DNA of 64,000 nt, from the NCBI GenBank assembly GCA_024811115.1, contig JAKOGH010000768.1:163510-227509 (forward strand). The letters run 5' to 3'. Positions 35,997 through 46,818 of the stretch are shown in pieces. The stretch's first letter is position 1. The number at the start of each line of letters is the position of its first letter. Under the pieces are notes generated by a model. The model was given only the letters and a program-made list of their open reading frames with translations. It did not search any database and had not been told where the DNA came from. This DNA is from Terana coerulea (taxonomy: Eukaryota; Basidiomycota; Agaricomycetes; Polyporales; Phanerochaetaceae). The position numbers and the translations under genes were made by a program.

Positions 35997-37509
35997 TTAA
36001 TCCCTGACGGGAGCGAAGCCGACTTGGAGATTGCCAAAGTCAAATTCTGCGTAAGGAAGGTTCGTGTCAGGTACGGCTCTCCATAGAATGTTTCCATGCT
36101 TACCGGTGTAAACGTTGCGAAGGAACACGTCCCCGAGAATCCAGAACCCTGCGAACAATGTTGAGAAGAATTGGCCGCATCACTTTGTGAAATACTGTAC
36201 TCACCCTCGTTGGCGCCCACAATTCCACCGACGCAAGCGTTCGATCCCTGCTCGAGAAGACCGAAGTTCAAGGTCTCCGCGGAGAGCGTGAATGTCTTGC
36301 CGCCGAGGGTGAAGCCAACATTGCTAGGCACGGAGTTGCACGGGATGACGAAGAAGCCGGGGCCGAGCACGCTCGAAGCGTCCTCCGCACCGGGGATGGC
36401 AGAGTAGATCGCCCGTGCGCTCGCGGGGTCGACGATGAGGAGCGTGGTGCCGGTGTCGACGATCGCGTCGTTGGCGGCGGTGATGACGCGCCTGTTGCCG
36501 ATCGACACGCTGGTTGCGGAGATCTCCCAGAACGCGGGCGGGTTGGTGACGGTCAAGGGCGAGAATGTGAGGCTGCCCGTGAAGGCACCGGTGTCGCGGC
36601 CTCCGAGGACGAGTTCGCCGCCGTTGTCGAGGAGCGTGACGCCAAAGACGGGCGAGGTGGTCTGGTTGGCGAGAACAAGGGACTCGAACACCGGAGAACG
36701 ACCGGTCTCGGAAATAGGAGATGAAGGCAAGGCCGAGCAGGCCGTCGGGCGGGAACTCGTTGATGTTGAAGCCCTCCGAATACTGAGTCGCCGCGACGAC
36801 GGCCTGGCCCGTAGCGGTCAATCCCCCAAGGTTGACGGTGTCAGCGAAAACCTCTCCAGAGACAGTCGAGTCATCGGCGAACTCGATGGAGAAGGTCTGG
36901 TGCTGGTCCACAGCTGTCCTGCTGGCGGCGGTGCTGAAAACCCTGTGCCCTTGGCAGTTCTGGGCACAGTTGGCACCCGGTAGGAAGAAATCGCTGGAAC
37001 CGGTGTCAAAGTCGACTTTTCAAAGAGAGTTCTCAGTCGGGATCATCCTAATGATCATGAATATTGAAGTAAATATGTACCTGTGAAAGCTTTCAAAGGT
37101 GTTCCAACGGAAACGCCACCTTGCCAGAGTTCAAAGTCATCATTCGACAATGAGACTCTGCTGACTGCGCGCTTAGTTACGTTGATATCGACGGTCGCTC
37201 CAGATCCGTTGTCGTTTGGATGGGTCTTGCCGGTGTTGGCCTTAAAGTTGGCGAAACCTTTGGCAATCTTACTATAATCACCATGATCAGTACTGCAGTA
37301 CGTTATCGTGCACAGCATGAGTGTACTTACGTCCGGACGTTGGCGATGTGAGCATTTACGGCCGCGCCGTCAACGACGCCGTTCGAGTCGACAAGGCCTG
37401 CCCGCTTGTTGTAGAAGGACACCTTTGGTACGAGTGCCGGAGTAGGCGACGCCACGCTCAACAGCGGAAGAAGAGCGAGAACTGCAGCGACTGTGAGCTT
37501 GATCTGCAT
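35997..37509 (-). CDS. Secreted aspartic protease (pepsin family A1, polyporopepsin-like), copy 2
   Basis: Paralogue of the protease at 33250-34748. Signal peptide MQIKLTVAAVLALLPLLSVA at 37509 (nearly identical to copy 1), propeptide with KIAKGFANFKANTGKTHPND, catalytic motifs DFDTGSSDFFLPG and NDAIVDTGTTLL, then NPPAFWEISATSVSIG, SNVGFTLGGKTFTLSAETLN and the end FDFGNLQVGFAPVRD. It is intact at the place where copy 1 is broken (the first catalytic exon). It has its own frame slip at about 36715-36726, where GLLGLAF should run into SPISETGRSPVFESL; one base too many (or two too few). The tail exon is joined by a 55-60 bp intron (donor after the last exon's NVYT). The length and order match copy 1. 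Confidence 0.86.
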
Positions 37510-37563
37510 GGTGTAAGACGTCGAAGAGACTGCTCTTACTTGCTTGTCCCCAGGCTCATGCCC

Positions 37564-37571
37564 TTTATATA
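37564..37571 (-). promoter_or_regulatory. TATA box of aspartic protease copy 2
   Basis: TATATAAA on the minus strand, 55 bp upstream of the start codon at 37509, the same arrangement as in copy 1. Confidence 0.6.
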
Positions 37572-38611
37572 CACCAGGTTCATTCCAGAGGTGCGGATTG
37601 ACGACGTCCTCGAAGTGTTCTTCGTCCTCCAAAGTTGGGCCCCAGGGCGGCGGTACCGACTTACGTGTCGGTGCGAATGAGTTGTGTGGGCGGGAGTTCC
37701 TCGTCCTCTGAGTCCCAACAAGCTATATTCCCGCACCAAAGTACGCCTCTGCACGATAAGATGGCATAACAAAACATGCTCTGGGTGTCTTATAGGCCCA
37801 ATGAAGCAACGCCGCATGGTCCTTGTCAGTTTAGAATCTATCCAGAGACGGTTCGTCACTCACCTTGTTGTTCGTGAGAGCGATTATCGTCGTGCAACGG
37901 CTCTGAGGATGTTACGACACGTCGCGTCGACGTACTCTCGGTTCCGATACGCTTGGCTTACCCATGACCATGCTTGGGCCATGACAGTCCAGACCGCAAA
38001 CAACGTTACAAGCTCACGTCTTCGCATGATAGGGGACCCGGGCCAAACACATCCTGCCTACGCCCGCGCGAATAAGCTCTGGGATTGCTCATAGCACACA
38101 CAGGCCTGCACTCACCGCGCACACGGATGAATTAGACTGCACATGGTTGTCCAGGGGATGTTCTTCGAGTATTCCAGACCTTCGGGTCCGCGTGGGGATA
38201 GCCTCAACAATCTGATGTCGAGCTTGGCAAACCTCGGAAACGTAGACGCGTCTGTGAGGGGTGAGCAGGCCAGAATAGCGCACAAGCTATGAGGAAGCGA
38301 GAAAGTCAAGGAATAATCCATACGGGAAATAAACCGACAATCTATAGAATTCATGCAACCAGTGCCTTAAACCACCCATCCAAACATCCCTACTACACAT
38401 TGTCACGTTATGAAAGTTCGTCACCGTTCGGACATTTTGTGCAACGCAGTCAGAAAGCTATGAGGGAAACAACGTAAGACTACGACATGTATACCACGTA
38501 GGCTGATTTGACACACCTCCAACGCTCCCTGCCGAATGCTGTCTGGGGCATTCTGTAACAGTACATCCGGGTTGGCCTCCTTTGCAGCAATCTCCATTTC
38601 CCAGAGCACCA
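37572..38611. other. Intergenic region upstream of protease copy 2, with GLO3-derived duplicated flank
   Basis: No supported gene. The part from about 38120 rightwards matches the region downstream of GLO3 (from about 40195), for example caacaatctgatgtcgagct at both places. It belongs to the duplicated block described separately. Confidence 0.6.
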
Positions 38612-38945
38612 CTACCAAGCCCGCCATCCCCGAGACTTATGAGAGTGTCCGAAGTACTGGTTCGACGAGATAGACTGAGAGCCTCCGAAGAGTGAAGTCG
38701 CTGTTGCGACTGGGAGGAAAGTGCTGGGGTTGTATGAATTGCTGCCGAAATACATGTCTGAGGTCGCCTTCTGGCCGCCGGACTTGTTTTGTGCGGTTGT
38801 GTGGGCACTCGACGAGCTGTGCACAACAGACTGTTAAAGAGCTACTTTCAAGGGCGGACTCGGTAAAGAACGTACCTTGCTGCAGCCGGCACCTTACCAG
38901 AACTGCGCCTCTTCACACCCATACCCTCAGCACCGTGGACCATAC
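38120..38945. repeat. Segmental duplicate of the GLO3 3' end and downstream flank (copy)
   Basis: Roughly 830 bp matching about 40195-41050. Shared are the downstream stretch with gatgtcgagcttgg, the region of the last GLO3 exon, the C-terminal exon with SDMYFG and SISSNQYFG, the preceding intron, and the exon end that encodes MGMKR-like and PAAAR residues. The copy is diverged and its reading frame breaks in the Gly-rich part, so the donor is the intact GLO3 gene. Confidence 0.85.
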
Positions 38946-39643
38946 CGCTGCCAATCTTGAAGATCGAGCCAAGGCTCAGAGCCTCGCTGTCTCCCTCTTC
39001 AGTGCGACGAGCAAGGATCTCGAGGAAGTCCCTCTGCTGCTTGTTGCTGGTAGGACTGGATCAGACAAGCGGATACAATCAGCGCCAAACTCCAAACATA
39101 CCCAAACAGATCCTCGACACCGTTCAAGATCGCACCGCCAACCTTGAAGATGGAGCCCAGACCAAGGGCCTCGCTGCTGGTGGGGTCCGCCTGAACTTCA
39201 CGAGCGAACGCCTCGAAAAGCTCGCGCTTGCACTGCGAGTCGCCTTCGATGCTGCAGGCATTGATCAGTATCAGAACACTTCCAAACGGAGAGAATACGC
39301 ACTTAAAGATTCCCTTGAGGTCGTTCAGCAGGTCACCCCCAACTTCCCTGAACAACGAGCCCAAGTCGACGTCACCGGTGGTGCTGGGAACGACTGGGGC
39401 CTGAACCGATGCAGGGGAAGGAGAGGGGGCGGAGGGGGCGGGAGCAACTGGTGCAGCCGGTGCAGATGGCACATCGGAGGCGAATGAGTACGCGCCTCCG
39501 GCAGCCGCGGCAGGAGCGGGCTGAGCAGTGGGAGCGAATGCGTCGAACGCAGCCCACCTGGCGTTGGGACCGACAACAGGAGCAGAAAACGCGGGGCCGG
39601 CGGCGGCGAGGATAGCGAGAGCGAGGACGACGGAGGAGTGCAT
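38612..39643 (-). CDS. Secreted Ala/Pro-rich protein fused to a duplicated GLO3 C-terminal fragment
   Basis: Exons 39643..39102, 39046..38876 and 38816..38612 join in frame to about 305 residues. The first exon encodes a signal peptide (MHSSVVLALAILAAAGPAFS), an Ala/Pro-rich low-complexity stretch, and a small domain with cysteines (FKCVFSPFGSVLILINACSI, then GDSQCKRELFEAFAREVQAD). Similar segments repeat in it (ALGLGSIFKVGGAILNGVED and EALSLGSIFKIGSGMVHGAE), so the domain is internally duplicated. The end (MGVKRRSSGKVPAAAR, then SGGQKATSDMYFG and [10 protein letters not shown]) is clearly copied from GLO3. After QYFG the frame departs from GLO3 and stops at 38612. The native 3' end of the secreted protein gene is therefore missing or was replaced. 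Expression of the fused tail is uncertain. Confidence 0.65.
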
Positions 39644-40492
39644 CTTGGTATGTGAAGTTAGATGAAGTTTAAACGTGAAAATGAGGATGGTCGTGAATTA
39701 AGAGGAGTAGCCTTGAAGTGAACTGAAAGGTCGTGAAAAAGCGAATAGATAAACAATAGTCAAGCTGTTGCAAGCAAGATTCGTCAACATAGCGAACAGT
39801 GCAGAGTAAGAGGACAGGTACTCACCAACCAGTGCCGACTAAAGGAACACGAAGCGGCTCAAAAGTGAAGACTGAGGAGCTGACGTACCGTCTTGCAAGT
39901 CGTAAGCTTTTATACGGACAGAACATCCTGCGAGTTCGGGCTCCAGGATGCACGCACATCGTTCGGCTCGAGTCACGCCTGCTCGGCCAACAGAAAAGCA
40001 ATGACAGATAGAACGGGACGGCCCAGATGCTGTCCTGTGTGGCGCTCAAAAGGCACGTAGATGGGGAAGCGATTGAGAGACACAGAGAGACAGGCATTTC
40101 AGACTAGCCTAATATTGATACGCGTCGGTACGCGCACGGGCACATCAGGAAAACTTCACTTACTTGGCTGTGGAGGTCTACGGCGTGTGTGTACGGATGA
40201 ATTAGACCAGTGATGTGAAACCAGTTGGTTGACCGTTTCGCCGAGCCAGTGGATTTGTGAAAATCCAATGGATAAGTAGCCTCAACAATCTGATGTCGAG
40301 CTTGGTAAACCTCGGAAAGATCGACGTGTTAGTGAGAGGCAACCAGGCCAAAATAGTGCACAAGCTGTGAGGAAGCGGGAACATCAATGAATAATCCACA
40401 GCCCAACACACCGTTGATATATAGAATTTATGCAAGCAGACCGCGCCATACCCTATCCATCCAAACATCCCTACTACACACGTCATGAAATT
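39644..40492. other. Intergenic region between the chimeric gene and GLO3
   Basis: About 850 bp. Presumed promoter of the chimeric gene and terminator region of GLO3. From about 40195 it is the source of the duplicated block. No gene seen. Confidence 0.55.
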
Positions 40493-41050
40493 TCAACGTT
40501 CGGACATTTGGGCGAGGTAGTCGGAGAGCTGTGAGAGAAAGGATGTGAGACCACGATATGTGTACCACAAAAGCTAGTTTAGACGCACCTTCAACGCGCC
40601 CTGACGAATGCTTTCTGCGGCATTCTGTACATCTGGGTTAGCGAGTACACGGGAGATGGCATCCTTTGCAGCAATCTCCAGATTCCCCAGAGTGCCGTCA
40701 CCGAGCCCGCCATCCCCGAGACCTCCGGGTGCACCCATCTCGTCCTCTTCCCGCCCGAAGTACTGGTTCGACGAGATAGACTGAGCACCTGTGAAGGACT
40801 GGAGTCGCTGTTGCGCCTCGGAGGTGGCGACGGGGTCGTATGAGCCACGGCCAAAATACATGTCTGAGGAGATCGCCTTCTGGCCGCCGAACTTGTCTCG
40901 GGCGGTCGTGGGGGCGTCGTCTGCACTCGATGAACTGTGCATGGCGGACCTTTAAAGGGTTACTCTTAAGGACAAATTCAGAAAAGAACGCACCTTGCTG
41001 CAGCTGCAGCTGCAACAGGCACCGCACCGAACCCAAGCCTCTTCATACCC
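40195..41050. repeat. Source of the GLO3 3' segmental duplication
   Basis: Counterpart of 38120-38945. It covers the GLO3 last two exons, the preceding intron with its flanking exon end, and about 300 bp of downstream DNA. Confidence 0.85.
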
Positions 41051-42236
41051 ATACCCAAACGCTCCATGTCCTGAGCATTTCCGAGCGGTTTCGTCTGTAC
41101 AGGAGTTGTGGTCGTCTTACCATTCGCCGGAGTCAACGGTTTCGAAGCAGTTGTAAGCTTGGCACTCTCTGCTGCTTTCTTCATACGCTCTTCCTCTTCC
41201 TGCCGTTCCCTCTCGCGATCGTACCCAAGCTGCTTGATCCTCTCAGCTTCTTCCGCGGCGCGACGCTCAGCCTGTTCGAAGTCGATCGGAGCAGATGCCT
41301 TCTTCGCTCCAAGACCGCCGAGCTTCGATTTCTTGGCCGGCGCGGTAGTTGTGGGAGTAGAGACGGCTGAGCTGGCTGGTGAGGAATTGAGACGAGAGGC
41401 TCCCAGCTTGGAGCCTGGTCGGGAACCTGGAGTAGTCGAGGATGAGCGCAGAGATGAGGAGCTGATGGTACGCGGAGCTGCAGGGGCGACAGTGGCAGAA
41501 CGCCCGAGGACGGGAACGGAGGGCGTGGACGCCGCCGAAGATGTTGCAGGCTTAGCGGCGGGTTTGTCCCAGGAAGAAAAGAAATCGTCCTCGCCAGCAG
41601 CAGCAGAATTAGTGGTTGTAGTCGATGCTTCAGTCATGCCTTCCACAAAAATGCGGGCCGGGTATCTTGAGTTGTGCGGTCAGTACAGAGCTTTCGACCC
41701 GTGTCTAAGGTGTAGTTCTAGCACTCACTTTGCGGCGTCGTCCTTCACTCGCTTTGCCAGCTCTTCTCTGTAGAGCTCCCCTACACGACTCGAGTACTTC
41801 TTCTTGGTATCCGAGTCGCTAAGCAGCACCGCGCCCCCGTGCTTGTTAAAGAAGTCCGCCGCCGATGCATTTCCTCCGACTTTCATCGTTCTCAGTTGGG
41901 CGAGCTGCCAGCTATCCAGATTGGTTGATCTTAAAGAGGGGATTGTCCATTTGAGTTCCCAGTTGGCCCGAGAACGAGTGGTCGTATGGATACGTACCGT
42001 ACAAACGAGATGTGCACACCCATATTTCTGTGCACACTCGAGCAGTCTAGGCAGATATATACACCAAATGTTACACTCGACCACGTCGGATTACGAGCTT
42101 GACAATCGAAGCATAGCTGTAGTCGTTTCAACACTGGGTACATGTGCGGAGGCCGTTATGTACACACTTTGTTGGCCTTCTGAGCCTTCAAAATCTTGAA
42201 GACTTGCTCCGTCTCACTTTTCGTTGGTTCTGACAT
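40493..42236 (-). CDS. GLO3: ADP-ribosylation factor GTPase-activating protein (Glo3/ArfGAP2-3 type)
   Basis: Stimulates GTP hydrolysis by Arf1 on COPI vesicles during Golgi-to-ER transport. Six exons, 42236..42168, 42116..41998, 41929..41729, 41665..40994, 40934..40589 and 40528..40493, join in frame to 480 residues. The N-terminal zinc finger is [20 protein letters not shown] followed by CLDC (C-x2-C-x16-C-x2-C), with the arginine-finger region [18 protein letters not shown] Ser/Thr/Ala-rich linker carries a charged helix ([17 protein letters not shown]). The C-terminal Glo3 motifs [12 protein letters not shown] and [13 protein letters not shown] are present, and the tail ends [11 protein letters not shown]. 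The Glo3 motif marks this as ArfGAP2/3 rather than ArfGAP1/Gcs1. A duplicated copy of its 3' part lies about 2 kb away in the same orientation. Confidence 0.95.
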
Positions 42237-42560
42237 TTTCCACGTTATGTCTCGACGGGTTCAGTGGAGGGCGTGCGGTGGGGGAGTAAGTGAAAGTCAG
42301 AGGGAGATGGGGTTGTCGGTCAAAGCAGTATTGATCTTGACGCCAATCTGACACGTCCACGTCGGGATTTCCTGATGTGACGAATCCCGCCCTCTCGGCA
42401 GTTCCCGACCGACGATTCTACGCTTTGCCTTCCTCATTTTCGACGACGGTGTTTCTGGATCTTACGCAAGCTGTAGTAAACACCATAGGTGAACAGGTTA
42501 CAACGCTTTGAATTCTATTTCTACAAGTAGATCTTGTCTTTGCAGTGACCTTTGAATGCT

Positions 42561-43612
42561 CTACACCCAACTCCTCGGCGTATTGAGCACTTTCATGAGC
42601 TTCTCTTCCTCGCTACCTTCATCTTGTCCCAACTCGCTCATGTACTCCCATCTCGCCGTCTCCGGAAGACTCATCAGAATGCTCTCTATCCGCGCACCAG
42701 GCGTGGCCAGCCCAAACTTCGTTCCCCGGTCGTACACCAAGTTGAACTCGACGTAGCGTCCTCGACGGAGGAGCTGCCACCGGCGCTCTGCGGGAGTGAA
42801 GGGCGTGTTCATGCGCCGTTGAAGGATGGGGATATAGGATGGGATGAAAGCGTCGCCGGTGCTCCTGAGGAATGCAAAGATATCCTCCGCAGTTTTCGGG
42901 CGGGTAGCATCGTCAGCAAAGGAAGCGTGCTTTGTGTCGCAGAGATCGTCGAAGAAAATGCCTCCAATCCCGCGGGTCTCCTTGCGATGTGGGATGTAGA
43001 AGTACTCGTCGCACCATTTCTTGAATGCAGGGTAGATTGTGTCGCCGAAGGGGTCGCAGGCGGCCTTCAGGGTCTTGTGGAAATGGACACCGTCCTCCTC
43101 GTAGAGATACGACGGCGTAAGGTCGCAGCCGCCGCCGAACCACCAGGCGACGACCTTGCCCGGCCCTGCCTCTTTATCCTCCGACTCAGTGATCTCGAAG
43201 TACCGATAATTAGCGTGGACCGTCGGGGCGTGCGGGTTGCGCGGGTGGACGACGAGACTGATGCCCGCAGCGAAGAAGGGGAGTGCAGTGGGCGACGTGG
43301 GATCGAAGGGGATAGACGAGTGGTCCCGACGCATCTGCTGGATAGCAGCGGGAGGTAGGCTGCCGTGTACGATGGAGATATTCACGCCCCCTTTTCGAGG
43401 ACCGACACCGGCGCCGTGGCATCCAACTGCGACGCCTCTGGCACGGCGAAGACGCACGAAACTCCCTTTCCTCCTTGTGGGCGCAGCCACGAGTCCCGCT
43501 TAAAGGCAGGCGAATTCGGGTCGAGCTTCTCGAAGGCGGTAACAATCCTGTCCTGCAGATCTAGGATGTACTCCTCGACGAGCTGGCGCATAGGCTTGTA
43601 CGTCAATGACAT
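42561..43612 (-). CDS. HEM13: Coproporphyrinogen III oxidase (oxygen-dependent)
   Basis: Converts coproporphyrinogen III to protoporphyrinogen IX in haem synthesis. The single-exon gene starts [20 protein letters not shown] at 43612 and ends TPRSWV at 42561. Family motifs are [86 protein letters not shown] and [18 protein letters not shown], covering the whole enzyme (about 350 residues). One base is missing in the run of five G (plus strand C) at 43387-43391: the frame reads VLEKGA and stops, whereas one more G gives [12 protein letters not shown]. Because the enzyme is expected to be essential and everything else is perfect, a sequencing error in this homopolymer is the likeliest reading. 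Confidence 0.92.
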
Positions 43613-44227
43613 TCTGTGGTGGTGTGGTGTGGTCGGGGGTGCTTAATGGACGAAGTTGTGGGCCTGTATTTATGGTATTCGAGTTGTGCAGCGGACGAAA
43701 ACTCTCAACGCTAACGGCCAAGTCGGGACCGTACTCACGAGTGGGCCCGGTGCGCCTGGATCAGCTTGCGGAGTCTCCACGCTGGATGGTTGCCGTCTAG
43801 AGCCATACCCACTCGGAGAGACAGCTAACTCACGGCACGAACGTCGCTTGAAAGTTGGAACTAGCGAAACTACCAGTCTGAGTTAGGAGAATGAAGACTG
43901 GGTCCGAAGCATGAAACATGGAACACTGGCTGACTCTGGCTGAGGGCCTGAGGTAATATTGGCCTCGAGGGTGCCGGGAGCGGCCGAGCTGGCGGTAATA
44001 ATGGCTATATAAAGCAAATCCTGTGGCATAAGCTTTTCTTCTATCCTCTTCTTGTTCTCATTCGCTTCTTCTTCCTCCTACTCTTACTTTGAAAACATCA
44101 CTCTTCATGTAAACAAAACATCTCTGGGCACGAAAATCAGGATGACACTCGACCGGCCTTCTCGGATGCATTCAGCCCGAGCTGGCCTCAGCAGCGGGCG
44201 CCCATCAACGTTAATAAGTTATAGTCC
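43613..44227. other. Divergent intergenic region between HEM13 and the SDR gene
   Basis: About 600 bp. The right part is a typical strong fungal promoter: a TATA box at 44006-44013 followed by a pyrimidine-rich leader at about 44034-44090 (repeated cttctt/tcttcc), then the SDR start. No gene in it. Confidence 0.6.
44006..44013 (+). promoter_or_regulatory. TATA box of the SDR gene
   Basis: TATATAAA followed 20-80 bp later by a CT-rich transcription-start region, about 215 bp before the start codon at 44228. Confidence 0.6.
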
Positions 44228-45329
44228 ATGTCCGCATTTACAAGCCTACTTCACCCCCCCTCCCACATGTCGTCGTTTCAAGGCAGCAGCCTGTTCAATG
44301 TATCGGGCAAGGTAGTACTTGTGACGGGAGGCAGCCGTGGAATCGGCAAAGCAGTGAGTATTGCGGTTGCCACAGCACGAACACAAATCCTTGACGCTCT
44401 AAATATTGCCGTAATAGATTGCAACGGCCTTTGTGGCAAACGGCGCAAAGGCATGGAATTGCTATATGTTGATGTAATGAAGGTACTGAAGACCGGTGGC
44501 AGGTGTACATTACTTCACGTACTCTAAAGGATTGCGAAGAAACTGCCAAAGAGCTCAACGCTCTGGGACCTGGTTCAGTCATATCCATCGCCGCGAACCT
44601 GCAGAAGACCACTGAAGTGGAGAAGCTCGTGAAGGAAATATCCGCAAAGGAGGCTGCCCTACACGTTCTAGTGAACAACGCCGGTGCCGCCTGGGGTGAC
44701 AGCATTGACGACACTTCCGTATGTGCGACGCTTCCTAGAGTAATCTATGGCTAACGGAGTGATGCTCTGCAGGATGAATCATTCACGGAGGTAATCACGC
44801 TGAACTTGCAGCGTGTCTTCACTTCTTGACGCAGAAGTGCTTGCCCTTGCTTCGCGCCGGTGCAAAGCAAGGTGGACGTACGGAGCTGAGCTACAACGAT
44901 CCGGCGCGAATCATCCATGTACGTGCCAACACCATCAGTTCCGTTCTTAATCTCACAGCGCTACAGATTGGTTCCATCGAGGGGCTTTCAGTCGCTAACC
45001 ACGAAACGTATGCCTACCAGGCTTCTAAAGCCGGGCTGCATCACCTCAGTCGTGTCTTCGCTGGCCGCCTCGGCTGGGAAGGCATCACAAGCAACGTCAT
45101 CGCTTGCGGCGCATTCCCCAGCAAAATGACCGCTCATCTCCTGGAGGCATATGGCAAAGGAGTTGTCAAGGGCACTCCGCTGTCGAGGCTCGGCAAGCCG
45201 GAAGATGTCGGTGGCACCGCCGTGTACTTGGCGACCCCCGCCTCGGCGTGGATGACGGGCGCGACGCTCATATTGGATGGAGGGTCCATTGTGGCTATGA
45301 CATCCGTGCGCCACAGCGCCAGGCTTTGA
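44228..45329 (+). CDS. Short-chain dehydrogenase/reductase (classical SDR)
   Basis: NAD(P)-dependent oxidoreductase with a Rossmann fold. Exons 44228..44353, 44418..44450, 44503..44718, 44773..44918 and 44967..45329. The motifs are the cofactor loop TGGSRGIGKA (residues about 33-42), IATAFVANGAK and VYITSRTLKDCEETAKEL, the NNAG motif (LVNNAGAAWGD), the catalytic Ser in IGSIEG, YxxxK as YAYQASK, and the C-terminal ATPASAWMTGATLILDGG. The intron at 44451..44502 begins with GC, not GT, so a GC-AG intron is inferred. The fourth exon has a frame break at about 44815-44828: RVFT then LTQKCLPLL is one base short or two bases long. Substrate unknown. A second in-frame ATG at 44267 is possible. Confidence 0.83.
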
Positions 45330-45561
45330 GGCGAGATACTTTCCCCGCTTTTTATAATATCGAGGTGTGTCGACCTTATCTTCTCAACGAACAGGCTTCT
45401 AACAACGCTCTATCCCAGTTAGATAGGCTGTAAATATTCCAGAGTAGCATCTGCACTATCAAGATATACTAATACGTCGAAGATGCGTCGGGTGAACGTG
45501 TAGCTCATCGGGACTGGCAACATAAAATGGTATTCCTGGCCGAGTTTAATTGTCCAATAGA

Positions 45562-46818
45562 TTAGTCAAAGAGCGACGACATAGGCCTGGAGACCCGAAT
45601 AGATGTTCTGCGCATGGACGCCCTAATACTGTCTCTCGCCCGCGTGCTCTTGCGCATGCTACTCCTGCGGCGCTGCAGGTTCGCCTCACTCTCCCTCCTC
45701 AGCTCTTCCAGCTCCTTCTCCAGCTCTCCGATATGGACCTTCTGGTGCTCAACGACCTGCCGGAGGTCGCTGAGAGCTCTGCTCTTCTCCTGCAGCTCCT
45801 CCTTCAGCTTTTCGATCTTTTGCTCCGCACTCTCCTGGCCATCTTCTTCGGCAGCCCTTTCTTCCTCGCCGGGAACCTCGACCGCTGGCGTTAACAGCGT
45901 CGGCGGGAACCACGGCTCGGGCACGAAGCGCTCCATGTGCGAGATGTCAGACGGCGTGGCGGGTGCGGCGATGCTGTACCACGATGACGAAGTCTTGTTC
46001 GGGACGCTGCGACTCCTGCTCAGCCCCGGGACATAGTCGACCGTGGAGCGATTGGACAACCACGGCATACGCGTGAACTCCTCGACGAGCCCGCCAAGCG
46101 GTCCGCGGTGCGACTCGCCCTCCATCTCGGACATCGTCTCAAGCTTCGACATCGGCCCGTGGCTCATCGACAGCGGGGACTGCACTTGCGGGAACGGCGG
46201 CGCGAAGATGAAGGGCATCGGCATGGGCATTGGCTCGACGGGGTACTTGAAGGCGAGCGCGCCCGGCTCGTGCTCGAGGTTCATCGTCGTGCGACCGCTG
46301 GTGATGTACGACGAGCGGCTGGTGGACGTGACGCCCGAGCGGCGGTCGTACACCTGGCTGTGCGTGACAGCGCGCGGCAGGCTGCGCAGGCCGCTAACGA
46401 GCCCGTCGACTAAGCTGCGAGCCTTGCCCCGGATCGCACCCGACGGCGTTGTCGCCAGCTCGGACACCTCATCGACGGTGCTCATTTTGTACCCCTCGTC
46501 AAAGCCCGCGATCTTCTCCTTCTCGTCGTGCGTGCTCTCTGACGCCGTCTCCTTGCCCTCGGTCTCCGGCTCGAGTCCCACTGGTTGCGCCGGTGGAGGA
46601 GCATGGCTCGTAAGCTTGATGGTGCGCGCGGTCGAGTTCGGTGAGCCGACGTCTGTCACTATAGGGATGGGTGGTGCAGGTGCAGTTTGTGCTGGCTTGA
46701 CCGCCGCCAGCGAGGATATCCAACTTGTATAGCTCATGCGTTCTGAAGCACGCCTTTGAGGCGTCTGAGCACCTCTCGGGGTGAACGAACCGGGCGGTAC
46801 CTGCAGAAAGTCGGTCAT
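45562..46818 (-). CDS. Hypothetical protein with C-terminal coiled coil
   Basis: A single open exon of 418 residues from MTDFLQVPPGSFTPRGAQTP at 46818. The first 300 residues are Pro/Ser-rich and look disordered, with two methionine/proline patches (EPMPMPMPFIFAPPFP). Residues about 335-385 form a strong heptad coiled coil (EKLKEELQEKSRALSDLRQV then GELEKELEELRRESEANLQ). The basic, Ser/Arg-rich tail RRRSSMRKSTRARDSIRASM repeats an RxS pattern and could be phosphorylated. No enzyme motif, no signal peptide. I do not recognise the family. Upstream frame 46819..46965 is open but is probably leader. Confidence 0.75.
   Translation of the reverse strand: MTDFLQVPPGSFTPRGAQTPQRRASERMSYTSWISSLAAVKPAQTAPAPPIPIVTDVGSPNSTARTIKLTSHAPPPAQPVGLEPETEGKETASESTHDEKEKIAGFDEGYKMSTVDEVSELATTPSGAIRGKARSLVDGLVSGLRSLPRAVTHSQVYDRRSGVTSTSRSSYITSGRTTMNLEHEPGALAFKYPVEPMPMPMPFIFAPPFPQVQSPLSMSHGPMSKLETMSEMEGESHRGPLGGLVEEFTRMPWLSNRSTVDYVPGLSRSRSVPNKTSSSWYSIAAPATPSDISHMERFVPEPWFPPTLLTPAVEVPGEEERAAEEDGQESAEQKIEKLKEELQEKSRALSDLRQVVEHQKVHIGELEKELEELRRESEANLQRRRSSMRKSTRARDSIRASMRRTSIRVSRPMSSLFD

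Noticed and set aside
45614..46732. Long plus-strand frames opposite the coiled-coil gene (140 and 229 codons)
   Set aside because: They are antisense shadows of the GC-rich minus-strand gene and have no codon or motif logic of their own.
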